Shown here: positions 50,874-58,617 of the stretch, in pieces | How the letters are laid out: each line of letters begins with the position of its first letter | Position numbering within the stretch: the first letter of the stretch is position 1 | Assembly (NCBI RefSeq): GCF_001310275.1 | Contig: NZ_LGYZ01000123.1 | Coordinates: forward strand, 44,328-108,327 | Length of the DNA: 64,000 nucleotides | Reading direction: 5' to 3' | Origin: Nocardia arizonensis | GTDB taxonomy: Bacteria; Actinomycetota; Actinomycetes; Mycobacteriales; Mycobacteriaceae | Program-made: the position numbers and the translations under genes | Notes under the pieces: model-generated | The model's input: the letters and a program-made list of their open reading frames with translations, nothing else | Databases searched by the model: none | What the model was told of the DNA's origin: nothing

Positions 50874-51704
50874 CTACGGCAGGAAGGGTCGGTTGACGAT
50901 GGACGCGATGCGCTGGTAGCCCGAGGCGGTGATGCGCACGAAGGCGTCGAGAAGCTTTGCCTCCCAGCCGATCAGCACCCGGCCCTGGCCCTTGCGCACA
51001 CCCTCGGTGATAGTCTGCGCGGCCATCTCGGGGGTGTGGATGGCCAGTTTGGCGTCGAACATCGAGGCGGCCGACTCGGCGTCGATTCCCTCGGCGTAGG
51101 TGGCGTTGCGCGCGACGGCGGTCTTGATACCGCCCGGGTGCACACAGGTCACCTTGACCGGATGCTTGCCGACCAGCATCTCCTGGCGCAGCGCCTCGGT
51201 GAAGCCGCGCACCGCGAATTTCGCGGAGTTGTAGGCACTCTGGCCGGGCACGGCGATGAGGCCGAACAGACTCGACACGTTCACGACGTGACCCGCGCCC
51301 GATTCCATCAACAGGGGTAGGAATGCCTTCGTGCCGTTGACCACGCCCCAGAAGTCCACGTCCATGATCCGCTCGATGTCCTTGAACTCGGACTTGATCA
51401 CGTCGCCGTGGTAGGCGATGCCCGCGTTGTTGTATATCTGGTGCACGATACCGAAATGCGCCTTCACCGCGTCGGCGTAGAGCAGCACGGCCTCGCGTTC
51501 GGCCACGTTCAGCCGATCGGATTTCACTTCGGCGCCGAGTTGCTCGCAGCGGCGCACGGTCTCGGCGAGTCCGTCGGTGTCGATGTCGGACAGCGCCAAT
51601 TTGGCGCCGCGCCTGGCGAGATTCTCCGCCAGCGCCCGGCCGATGCCGGACCCCGCGCCCGTGATCACACAGACTTTGCCCTGGAAGTAAGCGTTGTCGC
51701 TCAC
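50874..51704 (-). CDS. Short-chain dehydrogenase, SadH-like
   Basis: 276 aa from a GTG at 51704 that overlaps the monooxygenase stop (GTGA); same length as SadH (Rv3085). NAD(P) site VCVITGAGSGIGRALAENLA, structural motif YNNAGIAYHG, catalytic Ser and Tyr-Lys in VNVSSLFGLIAVPGQSAY with NSAKFAVRGFTEAL, and VHPGGIKTAVARNA. It would reduce a ketone or oxidise an alcohol next to the monooxygenase and hydrolase of the same operon. Confidence 0.9.
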   Translation of the reverse strand: MSDNAYFQGKVCVITGAGSGIGRALAENLARRGAKLALSDIDTDGLAETVRRCEQLGAEVKSDRLNVAEREAVLLYADAVKAHFGIVHQIYNNAGIAYHGDVIKSEFKDIERIMDVDFWGVVNGTKAFLPLLMESGAGHVVNVSSLFGLIAVPGQSAYNSAKFAVRGFTEALRQEMLVGKHPVKVTCVHPGGIKTAVARNATYAEGIDAESAASMFDAKLAIHTPEMAAQTITEGVRKGQGRVLIGWEAKLLDAFVRITASGYQRIASIVNRPFLP

Positions 51705-53239
51705 GGTGCCGCCACCACTTTCCGGTCGATCGGGGACGCGGCCGTCGTCGTCTCGTACGCGGCCACGTCGAATTTCCTCGTCAGCCTTCGGAATTCGAAG
51801 GTGAAGTCGGGCCACAACGTCGTGTTGTTGCCGTGCTTGTCCAGATACCAACTGGCGCACCCGCCGGTGTTCCAGACGCTCTTGGCCAGCTTCGTCCGCA
51901 GTTCCCCGTTGTAGGCGTCCTGCGCGTCCCTGCGCACCTCGACCGTACGCAGGCCGAGTCGGTCGACGGTGGCCAAAGCGTCTGCGATGTAGTTGATCTG
52001 CGATTCGATCATGAACACCATCGAGGTGTGGCCGAGGCCGACATTCGGGCCGAGCAGGAAGAACATATTGGGGAAGTTCGCGATCGCCGAACCCTTGTAA
52101 CCCTGCTGGCCGATGTCGTCGAATACCTCGCTCAGCGTGCGGCCGTCCTTGCCGGTGATGGTGTTGTAGGTCGGCGAATCGGTGACGTGGAAGCCCGTGG
52201 CCACGATCAGCGCGTCGATCTCGCGTTCGGTGCCGTCCTTGGTGACGATCGAATTCGCGCGCACCTCCGCGATGCCGTCGGTGACGACCTCGACGTTCGG
52301 ACGGCTCAGCGCCGGGTAGTAGTCGTTGGAGATCAGCATGCGCTTGCAGCCGATGCGGAAGTTCGGGGTGACCTTGGCGCGCAGTCGCGGATCACGGATC
52401 TCCCACTGCAACTTGGCCTTCGCGAGTAGTTCGAATCCCAGCATGAGCGCGGGCGCCTTGGCCAGGCCGACCACCTGGGTCTCGCGGGCGGCGTAGATGG
52501 CCGCGCGGGAAAGGCGCTGGAGACCGGGCACGTGGCGGAAGGCGAGCCGCTCGGGCAGCGTGTAGGGCCGGTCAAGGCGGGGCAGCAGCCAGGGCGCGGT
52601 GCGCTGGTAGACGTCGAGATGGGCGACCTTCGGCGCGATGGCGGGCACGATCTGGATGGCCGAGGCGCCGGTGCCGATCACGGCGACGCGCTTGCCGGTG
52701 AGGTCGGCGTCGTGGTTCCAGCGCGCGGAGTGGAAGATCTCGCCTTCGAAACCATTGATGCCCTTGATATCCGGCAGTGCGGGCTCGCACAGCGCGCCGA
52801 CCGCGGAGACGAGCGTGTCGGCGGTGAAATCGCCCTTGCTCGAGGTGATCTCCCACCGCGCGGTCTCGGCGTTCCAGCGGGCGGCGGTGACGTCGCAGTC
52901 GAAGATGTGCCGGTCGAGCACGTTGTAGCGTTCGGCGACTTCGCGGATGTAGCCCTGGATCTCACCCTGGCGGGAGAACGAGCGCGACCAGTTCGGGTTG
53001 AGCGCGAAGGAGTACGAGTACAGGTGCGAGGGCACATCGCAGGCGGCGCCCGGATAGGTGTTGTCGCGCCAGGTGCCGCCGACGTCGCTGCCGCGTTCGA
53101 GTACCAGGTAGTCGTCGCGGCCCTGTTGATCGAGGCGAATGGCCAGGCCGAGTCCCGCGAATCCGCTGCCGATGATGATCGTCTTGGCATGGCGCGGGGG
53201 CCGGTCGGCGACGGCTTTGTCTGTAACCTTGCGACTCAT
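51701..53239 (-). CDS. Flavin-containing (Baeyer-Villiger type) monooxygenase, MymA-like
   Basis: 512 aa. FAD site IIIGSGFAGLGLAIRL (residues 21-36), FAD-associated RGSDVGGTWRDNTYPGAACDV, the Baeyer-Villiger fingerprint FEGEIFHSARWNHD (164-177), NADPH site AVIGTGASAIQIVPAI, and a C-terminal LGPNVGLGHTSMVF. It inserts oxygen into ketones using FAD and NADPH. First gene of a three-gene operon with SDR and hydrolase. TAGGCT 7 nt before the ATG marks a leaderless promoter under the control of repeats shared with the divergent TetR gene. Confidence 0.91.
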   Translation of the reverse strand: MSRKVTDKAVADRPPRHAKTIIIGSGFAGLGLAIRLDQQGRDDYLVLERGSDVGGTWRDNTYPGAACDVPSHLYSYSFALNPNWSRSFSRQGEIQGYIREVAERYNVLDRHIFDCDVTAARWNAETARWEITSSKGDFTADTLVSAVGALCEPALPDIKGINGFEGEIFHSARWNHDADLTGKRVAVIGTGASAIQIVPAIAPKVAHLDVYQRTAPWLLPRLDRPYTLPERLAFRHVPGLQRLSRAAIYAARETQVVGLAKAPALMLGFELLAKAKLQWEIRDPRLRAKVTPNFRIGCKRMLISNDYYPALSRPNVEVVTDGIAEVRANSIVTKDGTEREIDALIVATGFHVTDSPTYNTITGKDGRTLSEVFDDIGQQGYKGSAIANFPNMFFLLGPNVGLGHTSMVFMIESQINYIADALATVDRLGLRTVEVRRDAQDAYNGELRTKLAKSVWNTGGCASWYLDKHGNNTTLWPDFTFEFRRLTRKFDVAAYETTTAASPIDRKVVAAP

Positions 53240-53246
53240 GTAATCC

Positions 53247-53302
53247 AGCCTACGGTCTTATTGAGTGGCAGTCAACAGTTATTGAATGACGTTCAGTAGG
53301 AT
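53247..53302. promoter_or_regulatory. Divergent control region: two -10 boxes and two operator-like repeats
   Basis: Monooxygenase -10 TAGGCT (minus, 53252-53247) and TetR -10 TAGGAT (plus, 53297-53302; 6 nt to GTG 53309). Between them lie two imperfect copies, ttgagtggcagtcaa (53261-53275) and ttgaatgacgttcag (53282-53296), 21 bp apart, so on the same DNA face. The second has the dyad TGAA-tgacg-TTCA. Each covers the -35 zone of one promoter. Confidence 0.6.
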
Positions 53303-53308
53303 GGCCGG

Positions 53309-53956
53309 GTGGCCAAGGATCAAGGAGACCCCAAGCGCGTGCGGCTCAGTCCGGACGAGCGGCGTCTGCAACTGATCACCCTCGGGGTGAAGATGCTGGG
53401 CGAACGCGCGATCGAGGACATATCCATTACCGAGATCGCCGAACAGGCCGGTATCTCGCGCGGACTGCTGTTCCACTACTTCCCGACCAAACAGGACTTC
53501 CAGCGGGCCGTGGTCGGCCACGCGAACGCCGAACTGCTCGACCGCGTCACCCCCGATCGCAGCCTCGCCGTCCTCGACATGCTGCGCGATTCCATCGGCC
53601 GATACGTCGACTACGTCTGCGAGAATCGCACCTCGTACCTGGCACTGCTGCGCGGCCCGGCGAGCAGCAGCCCCGATCTGCTGCCCTTGGTCGACAGCAC
53701 CCGCGACGCCATCATCGGCATCGTCCTCGCCGAGGCCCCCGCTCCCATAGACGACCGCCGCCGCCCCCGCCTGCTGCTCGGCATGCGCGGCTGGATCGCC
53801 TTCGTCGAGGAGACCACCCTCACCTGGTTGCGCGACGAACCCATTCCGCGCGAAGACCTGGTGGACCTACTGGTCGAATCCCTGGTAGCGCTGGCCCGCA
53901 CCCTCGACCCCGCGCTGGCCGACGCGCTCAGCGGCCTCCAAGCGGGCATCGGCTGA
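53309..53956 (+). CDS. TetR-family regulator of the mymA-like operon
   Basis: 215 aa from a GTG at 53309. HTH: LQLITLGVKMLGERAIEDIS, ITEIAEQAGISRGLLFHYF, PTKQDFQRAVVGHA. The C-terminal ligand domain has YVCENRTSYLALLRG, common in TetR proteins that sense lipids or acyl-CoA. Divergent to the monooxygenase over 69 bp that contains two operator-like repeats, so it is the obvious repressor of both itself and the operon. In M. tuberculosis the corresponding operon is run by VirS, an AraC-type activator, so the regulation differs here. Confidence 0.9.
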   Translation: MAKDQGDPKRVRLSPDERRLQLITLGVKMLGERAIEDISITEIAEQAGISRGLLFHYFPTKQDFQRAVVGHANAELLDRVTPDRSLAVLDMLRDSIGRYVDYVCENRTSYLALLRGPASSSPDLLPLVDSTRDAIIGIVLAEAPAPIDDRRRPRLLLGMRGWIAFVEETTLTWLRDEPIPREDLVDLLVESLVALARTLDPALADALSGLQAGIG

Positions 53957-53975
53957 CCGGACTCGATGTGGCCGT

Positions 53976-54003
53976 GCGGAGTTCCGTCGTAACCGGAATC
54001 CGC
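53976..54003. terminator. Hairpin between the TetR and EspG genes
   Basis: GCGGA-g-TTCCG / CGGAA-TCCGC, a 10-bp stem with one bulged G and a 7-nt loop, between convergent genes. Confidence 0.5.
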
Positions 54004-54009
54004 GTACGG

Positions 54010-54786
54010 CTACCAGGTTCCGGCGTCGGCTTCCGACAGGCGTTGCCAAGCGCGGTCGAGCCAGCCGGTGAACAGCGCGCTCAGCTCGGCGAAGGTGGTC
54101 GGACGGACCGCGATGTGGGTGGTGCGGAGTTCGGTGTAGCGGCCGTCGTCGGTGATGTCGTGCCACTGGGCCACCTCGACCGGGGCCGACGCGTTGTGGG
54201 TGGGGCCGGTGAGCAGCACGGCCGTGCCGCCGCCGTCGGCGGGGCCGCCGAGCAGGCGGCGATACCGTTCGCGCGGGGTATTGCGGGCGTTGTCGCGCAG
54301 GTAGCGGTCGCGGGGCGGGTCGAGGTCGGCGGGGTGGAAGATCTCGGGGGCGGCGGAACCCGGCGCGCACGGCGGGATGTCGGCGGCCACGCGGGCGGGC
54401 AGGTGTTCGGGCCTCGACAGCCGGACCCGGATGGGTCCGTGATCGTGTTCGGTGCCGGACTGCATGAGGGTCACCGCGTGAAAAGTGTTCCGCGCGCCGA
54501 TGATCCGATATTCGCGCAGATCCTCGCGGCCGGTGCTGCGCTTGTGTCGACAGGTGCCGCCCAGTATCTCGATACGGACCTCGCTGGTGCCGAGGGTGTG
54601 CAACGCGAGCCGAATCTCCTCGAGTTCGTCGGCGTCGTAACGCGCTCGCACCGCGGCTCGGTGGGCGCGGAATTCGTCACGGTAGGCGAAACGGCTGGTG
54701 TAGCGCAGCGGGCCGGGGAACCGGTCGTGGGCGTCGCCGTACCACAATGCCGCGAAATCATCCGGCTCCCAAAGCCATTCCGTCAT
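54010..54786 (-). CDS. EspG-family type VII secretion chaperone
   Basis: 258 aa. Resembles ESX secretion-associated EspG proteins: WLWEPDDFAALWYGDAHDR, PGPLRYTSRFAYRDEF, a central beta-rich half, AVLLTGPTHNASAPVEVAQW, WHDITDDGRYTELRT and a C-terminal helix LSALFTGWLDRAWQRL. EspG proteins are cytosolic chaperones that hold the tip of PPE proteins before export. It starts 3 bp after the stop of a PPE-like gene, exactly the partner it would serve. No eccA-E ATPase or mycP gene is in the window. Confidence 0.72.
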   Translation of the reverse strand: MTEWLWEPDDFAALWYGDAHDRFPGPLRYTSRFAYRDEFRAHRAAVRARYDADELEEIRLALHTLGTSEVRIEILGGTCRHKRSTGREDLREYRIIGARNTFHAVTLMQSGTEHDHGPIRVRLSRPEHLPARVAADIPPCAPGSAAPEIFHPADLDPPRDRYLRDNARNTPRERYRRLLGGPADGGGTAVLLTGPTHNASAPVEVAQWHDITDDGRYTELRTTHIAVRPTTFAELSALFTGWLDRAWQRLSEADAGTW

Positions 54787-54789
54787 CGG

Positions 54790-56001
54790 CTACGGCTGTT
54801 CCGGGTCGCCGCCGATGACGCCGCCCGCGATCGTCGGGGGGATCTCGCCGAGCAGTTCATCGGTATTCTCCTGGGTGATCAGGTAATCCGGTACGCCGTG
54901 GGTCGAGTCGTCGTCCTTGCCGTTGCCCCGGCCCGCCATACCGGGCATGCCGGACATGCCCGAGGCCGCGCGGGTGGCGGACGCCGCCGCCGCCGACGAC
55001 GTACCCGAGGCGCCCGCGCCGGAGCCGATCGGGTTCGAGACGCTTCGCCCCTGACCCTGATTCGAGCCGTTGCCGGATCGGCCCGCACCGGACCCGCCAC
55101 CCGCGCCCACACCCGATCCGCCCGAACCGCGGCCCGCGGAGCCCGGTACACCCGCACCCGTGCCGGGGGCATTGGCCGCCGCACTCGGCGTGGTCTTGGC
55201 CGAGTCGGACGACGGTGTATTCGACGTGTTCGAGGAATTGGCGTCGGAGTTCGAACCGGAAGGGGTGGTCTGGGTACCCGACCCGGTCGAATCGGTGTCG
55301 GTCGGCGTCGTGCGCTGTTCGGAAGACGGGGTCTCCGGGTTGTTCGGTCCGCCGGTCCCGGAATCACCGGGGTTCGGGGTTCCGCCGCTCGGTGAACCAC
55401 CCGGTGTACCGGAGCCGTTCGGGGAGTTACCGGGGCCGTCGATCGTCGGGGTGGGGATGTCGACCGAATGTGTTGGGCTCACGGGCACTTGGAGCACCGG
55501 AATTTTCGCATCTATCTCGCCGAACGGTGTGACATAGTGTTCAGCCATCACCGTCTGAGCTTCTTCTTCTCTCGCGGCTTGCTCTCGGTTCAGATCCCAG
55601 CGGTGTGGCGGCCACGCCCACGACGTCCATGTCACCACCACCGGATCTGGCAGTGCGTTCTTCGTATTGGTGATGGCCGTCGCCGCTTCGCTGACGCGAC
55701 AATACAACTCCGTCAATCCCGATGTCAGCGGACGGGCTTGCTTGTCGACATACTCTTGAATAGCCGCTTTCGAAGCCTCCGCCGCCACCCCGGTCCAAGC
55801 TTGGGAGATCGAATTCTGAATGGAGCGAGCGAAGGTCTCCACTCCTTGCTCCCATACCGTGGACATCTTCCAATACTTGTTCGCCTGCTCTACGGCATCG
55901 GCCACATGCAACGGTGAGAAGGCGTCGTTGATATCGGGATGATTCCAGCTCTTAGGATTCTCCCCGCCGTTCGGGATGGTCTGCTTCTCGTATTCGGTCA
56001 T
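54790..56001 (-). CDS. PPE-like secreted protein with Gly/Ser/Pro/Thr-rich body
   Basis: 403 aa. N-terminal 150 residues are helical with a WxG turn (SISQAWTGVAAEASKAAI) and FARSIQNSI/YVDKQARPLTSG, the plan of PPE/WXG100 proteins. Then come about 190 residues of low-complexity Gly/Ser/Pro/Thr/Asn. It ends in a folded tail YLITQENTDELLGEIPPTIA. The tail looks conserved, unlike the linker. Its ATG overlaps the stop of the WXG-like gene (ATGA), giving a PE/PPE-style pair followed by EspG. No signal peptide. DNA is less GC-rich at its 5' end than the flanks. Confidence 0.65.
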   Translation of the reverse strand: MTEYEKQTIPNGGENPKSWNHPDINDAFSPLHVADAVEQANKYWKMSTVWEQGVETFARSIQNSISQAWTGVAAEASKAAIQEYVDKQARPLTSGLTELYCRVSEAATAITNTKNALPDPVVVTWTSWAWPPHRWDLNREQAAREEEAQTVMAEHYVTPFGEIDAKIPVLQVPVSPTHSVDIPTPTIDGPGNSPNGSGTPGGSPSGGTPNPGDSGTGGPNNPETPSSEQRTTPTDTDSTGSGTQTTPSGSNSDANSSNTSNTPSSDSAKTTPSAAANAPGTGAGVPGSAGRGSGGSGVGAGGGSGAGRSGNGSNQGQGRSVSNPIGSGAGASGTSSAAAASATRAASGMSGMPGMAGRGNGKDDDSTHGVPDYLITQENTDELLGEIPPTIAGGVIGGDPEQP

Positions 56002-56477
56002 CGGGTGGTTCCGTCGGGGAGAAGATACGGGCCGGTCTTCGGTGCGACCGGAGGGCGTTCAGGCAACTCGGTGTTCAAGCGTGTGAACTCGGCGGCGAAT
56101 TCACTGTCCGCCTGAATCATTCGATCACGGATTATGCGGTGAACTTCCTGAATGTCTTCGACGATTCGGTAGTGCTGCTGCATGATCTCGTGCACGGTGT
56201 TGCCGTCGAGTGCTCCGCTGGCCTTCACCTTGAACCGTCCGACGACAGTGCGGGCGGAGGTCATAGCATCATTCGCCTCGCCGAGTCCCCAGGCGCTCTG
56301 CTCCGACACCTGGTCCGCCAAGCCCTGGATCTGCCGAATAGCAGTTTTGAAGTACTCGCAGTCGCGGTCGAGATAGACGAAGTCCTCCGGTGTCATGCTG
56401 ACCGAGATCTGGCCCTCGCTGGCGGCAGTGATCATATTCGCCATCGGCCGTGGCTGAACTGATTGGTCATCACCCAT
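55998..56477 (-). CDS. WXG/PE-like helical protein, partner of the PPE-like protein
   Basis: 159 aa, ggggaggg ribosome site. Mostly helical, with a hairpin around SEQSAWGLGEANDAM (W-x-G type turn) between EYFKTAIRQIQGLADQV and a second helix. A further helix pair follows (VHEIMQQHYRIVEDIQEVHR) and a proline-rich end. It fits the short partner of a PE/PPE-like heterodimer, longer than classical 100-aa WXG proteins. The stop overlaps the PPE-like start. No named family recognised. Confidence 0.6.
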   Translation of the reverse strand: MGDDQSVQPRPMANMITAASEGQISVSMTPEDFVYLDRDCEYFKTAIRQIQGLADQVSEQSAWGLGEANDAMTSARTVVGRFKVKASGALDGNTVHEIMQQHYRIVEDIQEVHRIIRDRMIQADSEFAAEFTRLNTELPERPPVAPKTGPYLLPDGTTR

Positions 56478-56516
56478 TATTCGATCCCTCCCCGGTATCC
56501 CTCGCCGATCGCCGGA

Positions 56517-57071
56517 CTATGCGTTGGCCGGAATCGCGGGCACGACCTTTTCTGCCAGCTGCCGGACGAGATCACACGAGTCGAGGTGCCCGGTCGCCTT
56601 GTTGTCGGGTTCATTACTCAGCGCGAACTCGAGACTGCCACCCTTCATTTCCACGTCGAGAGTGCATCGACGTTCGGGATGGTCTTGCAGTTGTCGCGAC
56701 GTAACGGCCCGTCGGCCACCGATGATGTATTCGGTGGTATCGGGAAAACCTTTGGCCTTGACCATGCCAATGGTGATGTTGGTGGTTCGAATGCTGACGG
56801 CATAGCCGTCGGGCTTCGCCCACATGCAGCCGCGCCATTTGATCCCACCGGAGGCGTTGGAATCGTCATCGATCCGCTGGCGCAGCTTCTCCGAATCCAG
56901 CGCGCTTTGCGGGACATCCGTACAGGGAGCGAAGCCTGCGGGCACGTCGGCGGCGATACTCGTCGCGGCCGACGTCGGTGTCGCGCCATCTCCCGTACTC
57001 GAATCACACCCCGCGAGAACGATCACCGCGCCGAGGGCGAAAACGGCGGGCCCCCATGAAGTCGATCTCAT
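56517..57071 (-). CDS. DUF3558 lipoprotein
   Basis: 184 aa from the ATG at 57071 with an aggggcg ribosome site. Lipoprotein signal with lipobox VLAGCDSS (Cys22). DUF3558 pattern: FAPCTDVPQSALDSEKL, IKWRGCMWAKPDGYAVSIRT, and paired cysteines RRCTLDVEMKG/LDSCDLVRQLAEKVVP. DUF3558 lipoproteins often sit beside ESX-substrate-type genes in Nocardia-like genomes; function unknown. It is the second gene of the cassette, 40 bp before the WXG-like gene and 169 bp after the XRE regulator. Confidence 0.82.
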   Translation of the reverse strand: MRSTSWGPAVFALGAVIVLAGCDSSTGDGATPTSAATSIAADVPAGFAPCTDVPQSALDSEKLRQRIDDDSNASGGIKWRGCMWAKPDGYAVSIRTTNITIGMVKAKGFPDTTEYIIGGRRAVTSRQLQDHPERRCTLDVEMKGGSLEFALSNEPDNKATGHLDSCDLVRQLAEKVVPAIPANA

Positions 57072-57240
57072 CGTCGCCCCTGCCGCCGGTGTGCGTACTC
57101 GCCAATCGGGAGCGGACCGGCATCTCCACCCCCTGGCCGACCCACCAGACGCTACCGGTGGGTCGTATCCAGGTGCAACCCATTCGGCGTTCGATCCCGG
57201 AACCGGGTCGGGATCTATGGGGAGTCGGCCGGGGCGGGGG

Positions 57241-58122
57241 TCACGCGCCGTATTGCCTCGCGAGGCGCTGGAGGAGGGCGCGGCTTTGGCTCTCGTCCAG
57301 TACCGAGCGCTCGATGTCGGCGTATGCCTGACGGTATTGGCGGATCTCCTCGGTCTTCTCGAGGTACAGGTCGCCGGTGAGGCCCTGGATGTGCACGATC
57401 GGTGGGTCGGACAGGTGGGGGGTGGGATGCTTGGGGAATTCGAGGATGGCGAACGGGCCCGCGCGAAGTCCGCTGTGCGCTTCGACTTCCAGTGGGATCA
57501 CGCGGATCGAGACGTTCTTGCGTTCACCGAGCGCGACGAGGTGGATCAGTTGGTCGGCCATGACGGAGGGACCGCCGATGGCGCGGCGTAGTGCGCATTC
57601 GTCGATGACCGCCTCGACGGAGAATGTGGCGGGGTCGTTGTCGAGGCGGACCTTGCGCCTGCCGAATACGCTGATGCGCCGTTCGACCTCGGCGCCGGGC
57701 ATGGTCGGGTAGTCGTTCCAGATCAGCGCGCGCCGGTATTCGTCGGTCTGCAACAGTGCGGGCAGCAGTGTCGGCTGGTAGGAGATCAGGCGTTTGGCGG
57801 TGGATTCGAGTCCGGCGAACAGGCAGAAATCGCGCGGGACGGTGTCGTCGAGCGCGTGCCACCATCCGGTTTTGCGGGTCTCGTTGGTCAGTTCGAGCAG
57901 GGTCTGGGTGACATGCTCCGACGCGCCGTACACCTCGCACAGTTTCTCGATGAACAGCGGGTTCAAGCGCATGGGCTGGCCGGTTTCCATCCGCCACAGC
58001 GTCTGTTTCCCGACGCCGATCACATCCCTGGCGAATTCCGCGCTGACGCCCGACCTCTCGCGGAGCTCGCGCAGGTGGCGGCCCAGCATGCGGCGGGGCA
58101 GGGATGATCCGGTGGGGGTCAC
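57241..58122 (-). CDS. XRE-family regulator with DUF5753 domain
   Basis: 293 aa from a GTG at 58122, 7 nt after aaagga; the frame is open to 58398 but the extra 92 codons look like leader. N-terminal HTH_3 (LGRHLRELRERSGVSAEFAR, GVGKQTLWRMETGQPMR). A C-terminal DUF5753 (Scr1-type) domain follows: LISYQPTLLPALLQTDEYRRAL, FSVEAVIDECALRRAIGGPS, VSIRVIPLEVEAHSGLRAGPF, VHIQGLTGDLYLEKTEEI. These regulators usually pair with a DUF397 gene; none is found here, and a DUF3558 gene follows instead. It probably controls the EspG/PPE-like cassette. Confidence 0.85.
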   Translation of the reverse strand: MTPTGSSLPRRMLGRHLRELRERSGVSAEFARDVIGVGKQTLWRMETGQPMRLNPLFIEKLCEVYGASEHVTQTLLELTNETRKTGWWHALDDTVPRDFCLFAGLESTAKRLISYQPTLLPALLQTDEYRRALIWNDYPTMPGAEVERRISVFGRRKVRLDNDPATFSVEAVIDECALRRAIGGPSVMADQLIHLVALGERKNVSIRVIPLEVEAHSGLRAGPFAILEFPKHPTPHLSDPPIVHIQGLTGDLYLEKTEEIRQYRQAYADIERSVLDESQSRALLQRLARQYGA

Positions 58123-58617
58123 GGCTGATCCTTTCGTAGGCGAACTATCGGTTTGGGTGGCAACAGGAACCGCTGTGGCGGGGCTCCTCGGAACTTCGGC
58201 AGATTTCCGCCGGTTCCGCATTCGAACCCATTCCCCGCCGCTGAATCCCGGTGCTCTACTGATCGCGCGCCGGTCCGTGACATAGAAGTGCTGAAACCTT
58301 AACCGCTCCAAAGGCTTCAGGTCATATCGACCGGAAAAATCCCCGGAAACCCGCCGGTGAGGGAGCCGTGAACCCACGAACGAAAGACCGATGAACACAG
58401 AGCATTCGACAAGAACGGGCGGACCACGCCTTCGTGACGAACGATTCGAAGGCCGAAGACCGCGCCGATCAGCCGAGTTCCCTTGCGGCCGAAGCAGTGT
58501 CGCCGCCGATCCGCCGGGCTTCGGCGACGGCCCCGCGATGCCGCACGGGTATGGCGCGACCGCTCACCCGTGCGGTCGCGGCCACCAGATCGTGCACGCT
58601 GACTCCGATTCCGATCC
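58123..58617. other. 495 bp gene-free gap before the DUF5753 regulator
   Basis: No supported gene. It holds an inverted repeat ctgaaacctt / aaggcttcag (58291-58300 and 58311-58320, 9 of 10 matches, 10-nt centre), a likely operator or attenuator in the leader of the cassette. Base composition is more AT-rich at 58270-58400 than the surroundings. Confidence 0.5.

Noticed and set aside
57072..57240. Possible DUF397 gene next to the DUF5753 regulator
   Set aside because: DUF397 genes often follow DUF5753 regulators, but no frame in these 169 bp encodes one; only a weak TTGCAC/TAGCGT promoter-like pair is present.
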